64,000 nt of DNA, taken from Chryseobacterium gleum. GTDB lineage: Bacteria > Bacteroidota > Bacteroidia > Flavobacteriales_D > Crocinitomicaceae. The stretch lies in the NCBI GenBank assembly GCA_945862165.1, contig CAMAXI010000011.1, positions 1 through 64,000 of the forward strand, in the 5' to 3' direction. Below the pieces are notes generated by a model. That model did not search any database and was not told the origin of the DNA. It worked only from the letters and a program-made list of their open reading frames with translations. Positions 1 through 8,100 of the stretch are shown here, piece by piece. The first letter of the stretch is position 1, and every line of letters starts with the position of its first letter. Both the position numbers and the translations under genes were made by a program.

Positions 1-125
1 CATTGAAATGGGGAAAGGCTGTTAAATTTGATGTTTATGAAGATACTAAAACTGTATCTCATGGTTTAGATGTTCAATTTGAATCAGGTATCAAGGAAGC
101 TAAAGCTCCCAAAATTGAAAGCTAA
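1..125 (+). CDS. C-terminal tail of an unidentified protein (5' end outside window)
   Basis: An open frame starting at base 3 runs without interruption to a TAA at 123-125, giving the last 40 residues of a protein that begins upstream of the window. The fragment is hydrophilic, with a beta-strand-like segment VKFDVYEDTK and a Lys/Glu-rich end. I do not recognise the family. Its stop overlaps by a few bases the open frame of the HsdR-like remnant that follows, so the two may once have been separated by sequence that is now deleted. Whether it is a real gene tail or chance frame cannot be decided from 40 codons. Confidence 0.35.
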   Translation, partial: LKWGKAVKFDVYEDTKTVSHGLDVQFESGIKEAKAPKIES

Positions 126-1122
126 AAATTACATCTAACATAAACAGCTTTGGTAATTGGCACTTTTTACAAAGTTTAGGATATGATGTTTTTAATCCTT
201 TGGAAGTTGTACCAGAATTTATTGCTGATTTAGGAATTAAAAAAGGAGAAAAATAGATTATGCTATTTTTAAAGATGGAAATCCAACAATTTTAATTGAA
301 TGTAAACATTGGGCTCAAAATTTAAATATTCACGATGGACAATTGTTGAGATACTTTCACGTTTCAAAGGCAAAATTTGGAATTCTAACAAATGGAATTG
401 TATATCGTTTTTATTCTGATTTGGTTTCACCAAATAAAATGGATGAAAAGCCATTCTTAGAATTCAATATAACAGATGTTAGGGATAATCAAATAGAAGA
501 ATTGAAAAAGTTTCATAAAGCAAATTTCGATGCTGAAAGCATCGTAAATACAGCTAGTGAATTAAAATTCATGAATGAGTTAAAACATTTATTACATCAA
601 GAACTTACGAATCCGACACCTGATTTTGTAAAATATTTTGCAAAACAAGTTTATCCAAGTGTAGTAACAGCAAAAGTTTTAGAACAATTCACAGAATTGA
701 CTAAAAAATCAATTCAACAACATATTAGTGACTTAATCACAGAAAGATTAAAAACTGCATTATCGAAAGAAGACGAAAAAAATGCTGACAATTCTATTTC
801 AATCGAACAAAATTTAGAAGATATTAGTAAAATCAATACAACTGATGAAGAATTAGAAGCATTTATGATCGTGAAAACTATTTTACGTCAAAAAATCCCA
901 GCAACAAGAATAACTTATAGAGATGCACAATCTTATTTTGCGGTTTTCCTTGATGACAATAATCGCAAGGCAGTTTGTAGACTCTACTTAAATGGCGGAA
1001 GGAAATTTATTGGAACTTTTGATGACAATAAAAAAGAAACGAAAAATGAAATTGAAATTTTAGATGATATTTTCAATCATTCTGAAATCTTATTAAAGAC
1101 AATTGAAACGTACGAAAAATAA
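119..1122 (+). pseudogene. Type I restriction HsdR N-terminal-like (COG4748) gene, 5'-truncated and frameshifted
   Basis: Two adjacent frames together encode a restriction-endonuclease N-terminal domain. The first (119-253) gives LGYDVFNPLEVVPEF and ends at TAG 254-256. The second continues from GAT at 256 with DYAIFKDGNPTILIECKHW. One missing base in the A-run at 249-253 would join them into the usual order. The D...ECK pattern is the PD-(D/E)XK nuclease motif, and the break falls just before its Asp. The downstream frame stays open for about 290 codons to 1122 and has the helical C-terminal part of stand-alone HsdR_N proteins. There is no ATG in the first frame, and the usual N-terminal helix of about 30-40 residues is absent. 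This looks like a decaying gene; a sequencing error could explain the frameshift but not the missing 5' end. Confidence 0.7.
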
Positions 1123-1156
1123 AAACTTTGATAAAAAACATATAAAAGTTATTCAT

Positions 1157-1164
1157 TAATTTTG
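1157..1164 (+). promoter_or_regulatory. Candidate -7 box for the YhcG-like gene
   Basis: TAATTTTG matches the Bacteroidota -7 consensus TAnnTTTG and lies 18 bases before the ATG at 1183. A TTTG at 1127-1130 is 26 bases further upstream, longer than the usual 17-21 base spacing, so only the -7 element is well supported. Confidence 0.35.
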
Positions 1165-1182
1165 TCTTTATAATTCAATGAT

Positions 1183-2181
1183 ATGATTAACAACGAAATT
1201 CACCCAAATTTTCTTTTTGAAAACATTAAAAATTTAATCAAAGAATCTCAAAATAGTATAATTACAGCCATAAGTAATACTATGTCTTTAACCTATTTTG
1301 AAATTGGTCGAATGATTGTTGAAGAAGAACAAAAAGGAGAGCTTCGTGCAAACTACGGTAAACAAATAATTAAAACTCTTTCAGTTAAATTAACTAAAGA
1401 CTTTGGTCAAGGTTTTTCTATAAGAAACATTGAACAAATGAGACAGTTTTACATTGCATACTCAATTCCGCAGACACTGTCTGCGGAATTCAAATTAAGC
1501 TGGTCTCATTACCTTATACTAATGAGAATTAATGATGAAAATGAACGAAGATTTTACGAAGTTGAATCCATAAAAAATAATTGGAGTCTAAGAGAGCTAA
1601 AACGACAATTAAATTCAGCTTTATATACTAGACTTTCAATAAGTAAGGACAAAAATCAAATATTAGAATTATCAACTAAAGGTCAAATAATTGAAAAACC
1701 AATAGATGTAATAAAAGACCCATACGTGCTTGAATTTTTAGGCTTAGAGGAAAAAAGTTCATATTCAGAAAGTGAATTAGAACAAAAACTAATTGATAAA
1801 ATAGAGCATTTTCTTTTGGAACTAGGCACAGGTTTTACGTTTGTAGCAAGACAAAAAAGAATCACATTCGAAGAAAAACATTTTAGAGTTGATTTAGTAT
1901 TTTACAATCGTCTTCTAAAATGTTTCGTGTTAATCGACTTAAAAATTGGAGAGTTAAAGCATCAAGACATTGGACAAATGCAAATGTATGTCAATTATTA
2001 TGACCGTGAAATAAAATTGGACGACGAAAGTAAAACGATTGGAATCATACTTTGCCAAGACAAAAGTGAATCCGTTGTAAAATATACGCTACCTGAAAAT
2101 AATGAACAAATCTTCGCAAGTAAATACCTAACCGTATTACCAAGTCAAGAAATGTTGAAAAAACTTATGGAAAGTAAATAG
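1183..2181 (+). CDS. YhcG/DUF1016-family PDDEXK nuclease domain protein
   Basis: The 332-residue protein has the two-part layout of the YhcG family. Residues 1-150 are a helical DUF1016_N domain with YFEIGRMIVEEEQ, GFSIRNIEQMRQFY and LSWSHYLILMRI. Residues 180-330 are a PD-(D/E)XK-like domain with FLGLEE, an acidic stretch, FTFVARQKRI, FRVDLVFYNR and FVLIDLKIGELKHQDIGQM. The D-LVF...DLK pattern supplies the expected nuclease acidic and lysine residues. Such proteins are small stand-alone genes common in accessory and defence-associated regions; their substrate is not established. A perfect 27-bp palindrome lies inside the coding sequence, where the protein reads PQTLSAEF. The gene follows the HsdR-like remnant and precedes an attC-like hairpin. 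The family call is firm; the biological role is open. Confidence 0.88.
   Translation: MINNEIHPNFLFENIKNLIKESQNSIITAISNTMSLTYFEIGRMIVEEEQKGELRANYGKQIIKTLSVKLTKDFGQGFSIRNIEQMRQFYIAYSIPQTLSAEFKLSWSHYLILMRINDENERRFYEVESIKNNWSLRELKRQLNSALYTRLSISKDKNQILELSTKGQIIEKPIDVIKDPYVLEFLGLEEKSSYSESELEQKLIDKIEHFLLELGTGFTFVARQKRITFEEKHFRVDLVFYNRLLKCFVLIDLKIGELKHQDIGQMQMYVNYYDREIKLDDESKTIGIILCQDKSESVVKYTLPENNEQIFASKYLTVLPSQEMLKKLMESK
1464..1490. repeat. Perfect 27-bp palindrome inside the YhcG-like gene
   Basis: Arms AATTCCGCAGACA (1464-1476) and TGTCTGCGGAATT (1478-1490) are exact reverse complements around a single C at 1477. The palindrome encodes the variable loop just before the LSWSHY motif. Confidence 0.85.
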
Positions 2182-2200
2182 GAGTAAAAAAATTACTTCT

Positions 2201-2278
2201 GCTAACAGGTGTCTGGCTATATGGCGGAAATGCACTATTCCCAGACCGCCACATCGCCAAGCACCAAAACGTTATACC
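2201..2278 (+). repeat. attC-like imperfect hairpin between YhcG-like and DUF1810 genes
   Basis: The segment begins GCTAAC and ends GTTATACC, so TAAC and GTTA form complementary outer boxes. Inside them GGTGTCTGGC (2209-2218) pairs imperfectly with GCCAAGCACC (2256-2265), and TGGCGG (2222-2227) pairs with CCGCCA (2246-2251). Outer boxes, two stem blocks with mismatches and a short centre resemble an integron attC site, and about 78 bases is a typical attC length. The boxes deviate from the strict RYYYAAC and GTTRRRY consensus and no integrase gene is visible, so it may be another kind of dispersed Bacteroidota hairpin or a transcription terminator. Confidence 0.4.
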
Positions 2279-2308
2279 AATCCTTAAAAAAATCATTATT
2301 TATAAATC

Positions 2309-2770
2309 ATGACAGACAAGTTTAAATTAAATAGGTTTGTAGCATCACAAGAAAAAATCTATGAAACTGCTTTAAATGAAATTAAAAGGGGGAATAAAAC
2401 AAGTCATTGGATGTGGTACATATTTCCACAATATAAAGGGTTAGCATTTAGTTTAACATCGCAAAAATATGCAATTACTTGTATTGAGGAGGCTTCCATG
2501 TATTTCAAACATCCAATTCTTGGTAAAAGGCTTATCGAAATTACTACTGCATTTTTTATATTAGAAGGTAAAACTGCATATGAGGTACTTGGAGAACCTG
2601 ATTATCTTAAAATGAAATCTTGTATGACATTATTTGATTTAGTCCAAAACGATATTGATATTTTCTCAAAAGTTCTTGAAAAATATTACGGGGGTAGTCA
2701 ATGCATTAAAACTCGATCACAGATATTATTAAATCAATTGAATAACACTAATGAAATTCAGCATTCCTAA
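2309..2770 (+). CDS. DUF1810 family protein
   Basis: The 153-residue protein carries the family signature: an N-terminal FKLNRFVASQEKIYETAL helix, then SHWMWYIFPQYKGLAFS, followed by EVLGEPDYLKMKSCMTLF and a C-terminal helix with DIFSKVLEKYYGG. DUF1810 proteins are about 140 residues, so this one is complete. The function is unknown. The gene stands alone between an attC-like hairpin and a palindrome-controlled ATPase gene, with no obvious partner, as is usual for small passenger genes in accessory DNA. The ATG at 2309 is the first in-frame start and matches the family N-terminus. Confidence 0.85.
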   Translation: MTDKFKLNRFVASQEKIYETALNEIKRGNKTSHWMWYIFPQYKGLAFSLTSQKYAITCIEEASMYFKHPILGKRLIEITTAFFILEGKTAYEVLGEPDYLKMKSCMTLFDLVQNDIDIFSKVLEKYYGGSQCIKTRSQILLNQLNNTNEIQHS

Positions 2771-2862
2771 TTCTTCTAGCCTAAAGCACCCTGCTTTGCT
2801 GGAATTGTAATCCTGTACTTTATCTCAAATAAAAACACTTAAAAAACAATAACTTACCCTTA

Positions 2863-2903
2863 AAATCATTAAAACTTGCAAAAATTTCAAGTTTTAATGA
2901 TTT
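2863..2903. repeat. Perfect 16-bp inverted repeat in front of the DUF4143 ATPase gene
   Basis: AAATCATTAAAACTTG (2863-2878) and CAAGTTTTAATGATTT (2888-2903) are exact reverse complements with a 9-base loop. The right arm ends 5 bases before the -7 promoter box, so the repeat covers the -33 region and could be an operator. A related copy lies behind the gene at 4174-4214. Confidence 0.85.
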
Positions 2904-2908
2904 AGTAG

Positions 2909-2916
2909 TAACTTTG
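2909..2916 (+). promoter_or_regulatory. -7 promoter box giving a near-leaderless mRNA
   Basis: TAACTTTG fits TAnnTTTG exactly and ends 4 bases before the ATG at 2921. Transcription would begin at or within a few bases of the start codon, so the ATPase mRNA is expected to have almost no 5' leader and no Shine-Dalgarno site. Confidence 0.55.
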
Positions 2917-2920
2917 TAGT

Positions 2921-4153
2921 ATGAGAAATTACACATCCCGTACTAATTACATTAACAAGTTACTGGCTTACAAAGACAAAGATCTTATCAAAGTAGTAAG
3001 TGGTCTGAGAAGAAGTGGTAAAAGTACTTTGTTTGAACTCTATCGAAATGAATTAATTCACTTAGAAATTGATGCTTCACAAATTGTATTTTTAAATTTT
3101 GAAGATTTTGAACTTCGTAACTATTTGAATGATTTAGATGCTTTGTACGAATTCATTACAAGTCAATTAGATTTATCAAAACCTTGTTATGTTTTTTTAG
3201 ATGAAATTCAAAATGTAGCAGAGTTTGAACGATTAGTCGATGGATTATTTGTTAAACCGACTATCGATGTATATATTACAGGTTCAAATGCATTTTTACT
3301 ATCGAGTGAATTAGCAACATTACTTAGTGGTCGTTATATCGAAATTTCAATTTTACCATTTTCATTTAAAGAATATTTAAGTGCACGCAAAATTGAATCG
3401 AACAATAAATACCTAAATTTTGAAGCACTATTTTTTGACTATGTGAATGAAACTTCTTTACCAAAAGGTGTAGACTTACGCGATGGCGGTTTTGAAATGA
3501 TATACGAATATTTGGAGGCAATTTACACTACCATTATTGAAAAAGATATTTCGCAACGTCATCAAATCAACGATAAACGTGCATTTGGAAATATTACAAA
3601 ATTTATAAGTTCTCATATTGGAAGTCCAGTTTCTCCAACGAATATCGCAAAATCACTTATTCAAGACGGAAAAAAATTACATAATACAACTGTAGAAAGA
3701 TACATCGAATATTTAGTAGGAAGTTTTATTTTTTATAAGGTGAATCGTTTTGATTTGAAAGGCAAAAAACAATTAGCAACGCAAGAAAAATACTACCTTG
3801 TAGACGTTGGACTGCTAAATATTTTAGTAGGTAAAGACAGAACCACAGACAGGGGGCATATCCTAGAAAATATCGTATACTTAGAACTACTTCGTAGGGG
3901 AAATAAAATCTGGACTGGTACCACACGAAATAGTGAAGTTGACTTTGTTTGTAAAACTTCGGCAGGAGAAATTGAGTATTATCAAGTGGCTTGGCAGATT
4001 TCCGATGAAAGTACACTCGAACGAGAATATAATGCTTTAGAAAAAATTAATGACAATTATCCCAAATACCTTCTAACAACTGATTCATTCACACAAAATA
4101 GAAGCGGAATAAAACACCTAAACGTATACAATTGGCTTCTTGAAAATATTTAA
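2921..4153 (+). CDS. AAA_14/DUF4143 ATP-binding protein
   Basis: The 410-residue protein has an N-terminal P-loop ATPase domain with Walker A GLRRSGKST (about residue 28), Walker B CYVFLDEIQN, and the ITGSNAFLLSSELATLLSGRY motif that marks the AAA_14 family. The C-terminal half is DUF4143, ending with a nuclease-like SEVDFVCK motif and a short beta-rich tail. These orphan ATPases are abundant and often multicopy in Bacteroidota; their target is unknown. Here the gene is preceded by a perfect inverted repeat and followed by a related one, suggesting autoregulation or movement as a unit. The start codon follows immediately after a -7 box. Length and domain order are normal for the family. Confidence 0.9.
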   Translation: MRNYTSRTNYINKLLAYKDKDLIKVVSGLRRSGKSTLFELYRNELIHLEIDASQIVFLNFEDFELRNYLNDLDALYEFITSQLDLSKPCYVFLDEIQNVAEFERLVDGLFVKPTIDVYITGSNAFLLSSELATLLSGRYIEISILPFSFKEYLSARKIESNNKYLNFEALFFDYVNETSLPKGVDLRDGGFEMIYEYLEAIYTTIIEKDISQRHQINDKRAFGNITKFISSHIGSPVSPTNIAKSLIQDGKKLHNTTVERYIEYLVGSFIFYKVNRFDLKGKKQLATQEKYYLVDVGLLNILVGKDRTTDRGHILENIVYLELLRRGNKIWTGTTRNSEVDFVCKTSAGEIEYYQVAWQISDESTLEREYNALEKINDNYPKYLLTTDSFTQNRSGIKHLNVYNWLLENI

Positions 4154-4173
4154 AAATCAATAAATTAAAACGT

Positions 4174-4214
4174 AAATCATTAAAACTTGCAAAAACTACA
4201 CCTTTTAATGATTT
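4174..4214. repeat. Second, imperfect copy of the ATPase-flanking inverted repeat
   Basis: The left arm AAATCATTAAAACTTG (4174-4189) is identical to the arm at 2863. The right side keeps TTTTAATGATTT (4203-4214), so 12 bp pair perfectly and the inner 4 bp are lost. It begins 20 bases after the ATPase stop codon and ends 22 bases before the next start codon. Confidence 0.8.
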
Positions 4215-4236
4215 AACAATAAACCTCCTATTTATA

Positions 4237-4932
4237 ATGATAAAAAACCTTCCAAAATCGTCAAACCTACTTCACGTCAACAACTTCCAAGAATTGATAT
4301 CTACCCCATTTCATGGAACTATCAATGCTATTAGTTGGTCGCGGAAATTGAAGGGCGATTTTGAGGAAATTGTTAATGCGGTTGCCTTTGAAGGAACCAT
4401 GCTAGAAATAGATGAAGAGGACCTTTTAGAATTGGAATTAAGTGAAGCAGGTAAAGTTGCAAGAGAAACGATACTTTCAGATTTTAAGTTACTTTCAGAG
4501 CTCGGAGCCTCCCCTGTTTTGAATATAATTAGTAATTACGAAGCAGACGAACATCCTTTTTTTCCGACGGATGTGTATTCCTTTCATGTAGATCGTTCAC
4601 CAATTGCGACGGATACTTTTTTATGTACCTATTACGGGGATGCGAGCGAACTCATTTCAAATGAAGATGCGATTCAGAAGATTCAGGTTCCTGATATTCG
4701 AGAAAAAATAGAAAAAGCATATGTTGATGAGCCAACAGATTTTGAGACGTATGTAAGCGAACATTTCTTTGACTTACATTATCAAGCAGTGGAAGATGCA
4801 AGTGTAATTAAAGCTGGTATTGGTCATCTGTGGCGCTTAGCGGTGGACTATCCTGGAAGCAATGTTTTACCATGTATACATCGCGCACCCATCGAGAAAA
4901 ACGGAAGTAAGCGCCTAATGCTGATTTGTTGA
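4237..4932 (+). CDS. DUF1826-like protein
   Basis: The 231-residue protein has a middle segment with FHVDRSP followed by FLCTYYGDASELI and a C-terminal LPCIHRAP, the features I associate with DUF1826. That family resembles small metal-dependent oxygenase-like proteins and is sometimes found near zinc-homeostasis genes. The conserved His/Asp pair in FHVDRS and the CxHR motif near the C-terminus could bind a metal, but this is inference. The gene follows the second copy of the ATPase palindrome with a 22-base gap, so that palindrome could also sit in its promoter. It converges on the polysaccharide genes. No zinc-related partner is visible here. Confidence 0.6.
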   Translation: MIKNLPKSSNLLHVNNFQELISTPFHGTINAISWSRKLKGDFEEIVNAVAFEGTMLEIDEEDLLELELSEAGKVARETILSDFKLLSELGASPVLNIISNYEADEHPFFPTDVYSFHVDRSPIATDTFLCTYYGDASELISNEDAIQKIQVPDIREKIEKAYVDEPTDFETYVSEHFFDLHYQAVEDASVIKAGIGHLWRLAVDYPGSNVLPCIHRAPIEKNGSKRLMLIC

Positions 4933-4963
4933 AATTAGATTGATTATTCTGTTTGTTAATGGA

Positions 4964-6031
4964 TTAATCATTTTTAGAAAATTCTTGTACAGCAGAAATT
5001 AATTCTTGACGACGTTTTTCAATCGGAAAATTTTCAATAATTCGTTGTCTACATTTTAGAATTAATGCCTCTGTATTTTCTAAATGTAATACTGAATCAA
5101 TTAGTTTTTTTAGTTGTGTCACCTCTTTTTGACGCAATACAAATCCAGTATCTCCAACAATCATAGGCATCGCACCGACTGCAGATACAATTGGTATACA
5201 GCCACAAAGCATGGCTTCACATAATGCATTTGGAAAACCTTCACTCATAGAAAGTTGCAAATAAAAACTTTTGCTAGCCAAATAATTAGCTAATTCTTGG
5301 TTTGGAATTTTATCCAATAAATGAATATTAGAAGGTATTTCATTGTCATCTAACCCTTTTCCTCCAATAATATAAAATTGACAATCTGAAAGGGTCTTAG
5401 CAACTTCAATAATTAAGTCAATTCCTTTAAGTTTAACACCAAAACGCGACACTAAATTAGCACCGATGGTTACGAATGAATTTGGTTCTTTTTGTGTAAT
5501 CTGCGGATTCCATTTCTTTGAATCGTACCCATTATGTATAACTTTTACAGGTGTTTTGATGGATGTGATGAAGTTTTTATATCCTTGGTTTTCGAAATCA
5601 TTTTTTTGATATTCATATTTGTAATGAATTAAAGTATCATCTACAGGTAATAATAAGGCGGCATTTTTTAAGCTTATTTTCGTGAAAATACGGAGTAGCT
5701 TTCTATTAAAATTTCCGTAATTAATGGACGGAAAGGATACACAGTCTGTCCCTCCAAGTATAATGATCGATTTTTTATTGAAAAGTTTAGCGAAAAGCAC
5801 TGGAACTAGTGAATGAAAACCACCAAATTGAATTACATAGATTTCACTTTGTAGGTGCGTGAATAAAAAGATAAGTTGTTTAATAAAAGAAGGTATAACT
5901 TTAGATTTTGGCGAAACATTAAAGTAAAAGGTGGATAATTTAAATTCTGTAGAAAGTATTTCAATGTCTTTATCTACAAAAGAAGATTTGACATTGTGGA
6001 TATATAAAATAGGTTTTTGTTTAGTCTTCAT
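4964..6031 (-). CDS. Glycosyltransferase family 4-like protein
   Basis: The 355-residue protein has a GT-B layout. The N-terminal Rossmann half carries the hydrophobic LYIHNVKSSF start and IIILGGTDC. The linker region has VIHNGYDSKKWNP, and the C-terminal half has FVTIGANL, FYIIGGKG and the donor-binding segment MSEGFPNALCEAMLCGCIPIV, which contains the E(x7)E pattern of GT4 enzymes. It probably adds a sugar to a lipid-linked oligosaccharide at the inner face of the membrane. It is the last gene of a four-gene minus-strand operon, and its start overlaps the stop of the upstream flippase gene by 11 bases. Donor and acceptor cannot be told from the sequence. Confidence 0.85.
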   Translation of the reverse strand: MKTKQKPILYIHNVKSSFVDKDIEILSTEFKLSTFYFNVSPKSKVIPSFIKQLIFLFTHLQSEIYVIQFGGFHSLVPVLFAKLFNKKSIIILGGTDCVSFPSINYGNFNRKLLRIFTKISLKNAALLLPVDDTLIHYKYEYQKNDFENQGYKNFITSIKTPVKVIHNGYDSKKWNPQITQKEPNSFVTIGANLVSRFGVKLKGIDLIIEVAKTLSDCQFYIIGGKGLDDNEIPSNIHLLDKIPNQELANYLASKSFYLQLSMSEGFPNALCEAMLCGCIPIVSAVGAMPMIVGDTGFVLRQKEVTQLKKLIDSVLHLENTEALILKCRQRIIENFPIEKRRQELISAVQEFSKND

Positions 6032-7493
6032 CTTTATTCATTTTATCAGAAACTAAAGTTTTTTTCTTAAAAAGTTGAATGTTAAAAAACGATTTCGCGT
6101 AGAATAATGTGATGAAAATACTTAGGAATAATTGAATACAACTTGCTGAAAAGTAAGAAATTTTATTCGTTGAAAACAGACCGAAAATTAACACTAAATA
6201 GAATAATGGAATAAATAATAGTTCTATTTTATGAGTTGTGATGAAAAGTTTTTCTTTAGTAATCAATTTAAGTACAATCACTTGAATTAGTCTCGCAGCA
6301 AAACTTGAAATAATTGCTGCCCAAACACCTATATATGGAAAGGTTAAATACATGATAATTATTTGAATAACAGCAGAAATCACAATCATTTTTGGAAGTG
6401 CTTTGGTATTATTAAAGAAATAAGCACAATTCGTATAAATGTTTAGAAGAGGTCTAAAAATAAAAGAGATTAACATGAATGGTAAAAATTTAAAATACGC
6501 TATGTATTCTCTTTTTTTTATAATTAATTCACCTACTAATGGTATTGCAAAAATGGAGATTGCGATAAACAAAATATTCAATATCGTGAATAATTTATGG
6601 TATTGGTATTCTTCATTAACTGCCTCAAGATCAATTCTTTTTGCCCCCCATATTTCATAGATTTTGGGATTAATTGTACTACAAAAACTATTTTGAAAAA
6701 CTTCAATAATTAGGGTGCATTTCATCGTAAAATCAAATACTCCTAGTACTTTAGTTGTTTTGTCCAGAAATAATATCAAATAATTATTGGCATAAATAAT
6801 TACCCAGGAATAAATATTGTACTTATAAACTGGGAAACAATATTTATTCACACCAATTAATTGTTTTTTATCGTAGGTAATACCGTACTGTTTCAATAGT
6901 AAATATGCAATAATCACGAGCGTTACAATACCGGAAATCAATCTTCCAACGATGGGTGCAAATAAGGTGTTTGGATAAAGTTTTAATCCGTAAATCGAAA
7001 AAAACAAGATTAACACAAAATTCACAAGGTTAATTAGTAGATATTTAAGTGGTTCTTGTTGATAGATTAATAATGTAGAATATAACCTAAGAAATACATT
7101 TGAAATTGCAAAAATCAGACTCATTAAACCAAAAGGGTAAAATGCTAAATAATCATTCTGAAACAGGTCGAAAAGTAAATGACCAATCAAAACGAATGCA
7201 GCCAAAGTGATTAATGAGATGACACTAATGAGTATTATCATAGTGCCAATAAACTTATTTAGTTCTGCTTTACTATTTTTTCGTGTCACATACCCTACTG
7301 CAACATAATTGTCAATACTATAGGTAATTAATATTTGTGTGAGGATTGAAAAAGATAAGTAAATAGATAAAGCACCATACACAGGAACCGTTAAATAGGT
7401 AGTGTACGGAATTAATAAGATCATTCCGGAAATCGCAGGTAATGCACCTGCAACCATATATAAAAGTGTAGAATTAACTAATTTCTTGATCAT
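6021..7493 (-). CDS. Wzx-like polysaccharide flippase (MATE/MOP superfamily)
   Basis: The 490-residue protein is strongly hydrophobic with about 12-14 predicted membrane segments, beginning KKLVNSTLLYMVAGALPAI and containing YTTYLTVPVYGALSIYLSF near the N-terminus, a typical Wzx/RfbX arrangement. It would move undecaprenyl-linked oligosaccharide across the inner membrane. It lies between a methyltransferase gene (20-base overlap) and a glycosyltransferase gene (11-base overlap), which implies translational coupling. A second flippase of the same class sits in the divergent arm at 10041-11309, so this locus may export two glycans or one glycan plus another lipid-linked product. The substrate is unknown. 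Confidence 0.87.
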   Translation of the reverse strand: MIKKLVNSTLLYMVAGALPAISGMILLIPYTTYLTVPVYGALSIYLSFSILTQILITYSIDNYVAVGYVTRKNSKAELNKFIGTMIILISVISLITLAAFVLIGHLLFDLFQNDYLAFYPFGLMSLIFAISNVFLRLYSTLLIYQQEPLKYLLINLVNFVLILFFSIYGLKLYPNTLFAPIVGRLISGIVTLVIIAYLLLKQYGITYDKKQLIGVNKYCFPVYKYNIYSWVIIYANNYLILFLDKTTKVLGVFDFTMKCTLIIEVFQNSFCSTINPKIYEIWGAKRIDLEAVNEEYQYHKLFTILNILFIAISIFAIPLVGELIIKKREYIAYFKFLPFMLISFIFRPLLNIYTNCAYFFNNTKALPKMIVISAVIQIIIMYLTFPYIGVWAAIISSFAARLIQVIVLKLITKEKLFITTHKIELLFIPLFYLVLIFGLFSTNKISYFSASCIQLFLSIFITLFYAKSFFNIQLFKKKTLVSDKMNKDED

Positions 7494-8100
7494 TCGATTT
7501 TATCGGTCTAATCGTAAATTTAATTTCTTGACATGGGAAAATATAGCAGAAACATTCTTCGTATAATTCTTGCATATAAGTATTCACATTGAAAATACGT
7601 GTTAAAACTTGTTTAAATAGATTTCTTATTACAAAATCAGACTTAAAGTATATCTTTTTCTCTAACACTTCAAATTTTACATCCCCGTAAAAGGAAGGGA
7701 CTTTTCGTTTGTATTTTGATAATTTTGGATCTGTAAAATAATCGAACGAATAAAGTCCAAAAAATCGTTTGTGTGTATAATCCGAGTAGTAATAAGGATT
7801 AGAAAAATAAGGAACTTTGGTGATTTTTAATCCATTTGGTTTTAATACGCGATGAATATCCGTCAACAAAATTTTAAAATTTTCAATATGTTCTAATACA
7901 TGTGTTGAAATAATTTCATCTACCGAATTATCTTCTAAAAAAGGTAATCCTAATTCTAAATCAGCAACATAATCAACACCATCTAGAGCTAAATAGTCAA
8001 TCCCAATTACACCTGGTTTTTTATAAGGACCACATCCTAATTCAATTACAACTTTATCTTGACTTTTAATATGTGCTTTTAGTTCGTCTTGCGTCATCAT
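7474..8100 (-). CDS. Class I SAM-dependent methyltransferase
   Basis: The 208-residue protein has the methyltransferase motif I VIELGCGPYKKP, then IGIDYLALDGVDYV for motif II, LPFLEDNSVDEIISTHVLEHI for motif III/IV and LHRVLKPNG-like VLKPNGLKI for motif V, matching Methyltransf_11. The position inside a glycosyltransferase-flippase operon suggests it methylates a sugar or ends a glycan chain. Its start overlaps the stop of the upstream glycosyltransferase by four bases (ATGA arrangement) and its end overlaps the flippase start by 20 bases. A second in-frame ATG directly follows the first, so the exact start could be one codon later. Confidence 0.85.
   Translation of the reverse strand: MMTQDELKAHIKSQDKVVIELGCGPYKKPGVIGIDYLALDGVDYVADLELGLPFLEDNSVDEIISTHVLEHIENFKILLTDIHRVLKPNGLKITKVPYFSNPYYYSDYTHKRFFGLYSFDYFTDPKLSKYKRKVPSFYGDVKFEVLEKKIYFKSDFVIRNLFKQVLTRIFNVNTYMQELYEECFCYIFPCQEIKFTIRPIKSNDQEIS

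Noticed and set aside
1-125. Naming the first partial protein as a methyltransferase or restriction subunit
   Set aside because: Only 40 residues without a motif are visible; context alone is not enough.
343-1122. Independent CDS starting at a TTG inside the HsdR-like frame
   Set aside because: The frame upstream of 343 is also homologous, back to GAT at 256, and the domain continues into another frame. The whole is a broken gene, not a new start.
1464-1490. Terminator inside the YhcG-like gene
   Set aside because: It has no T-run and only a single-base centre, and lies in the middle of a conserved coding region.
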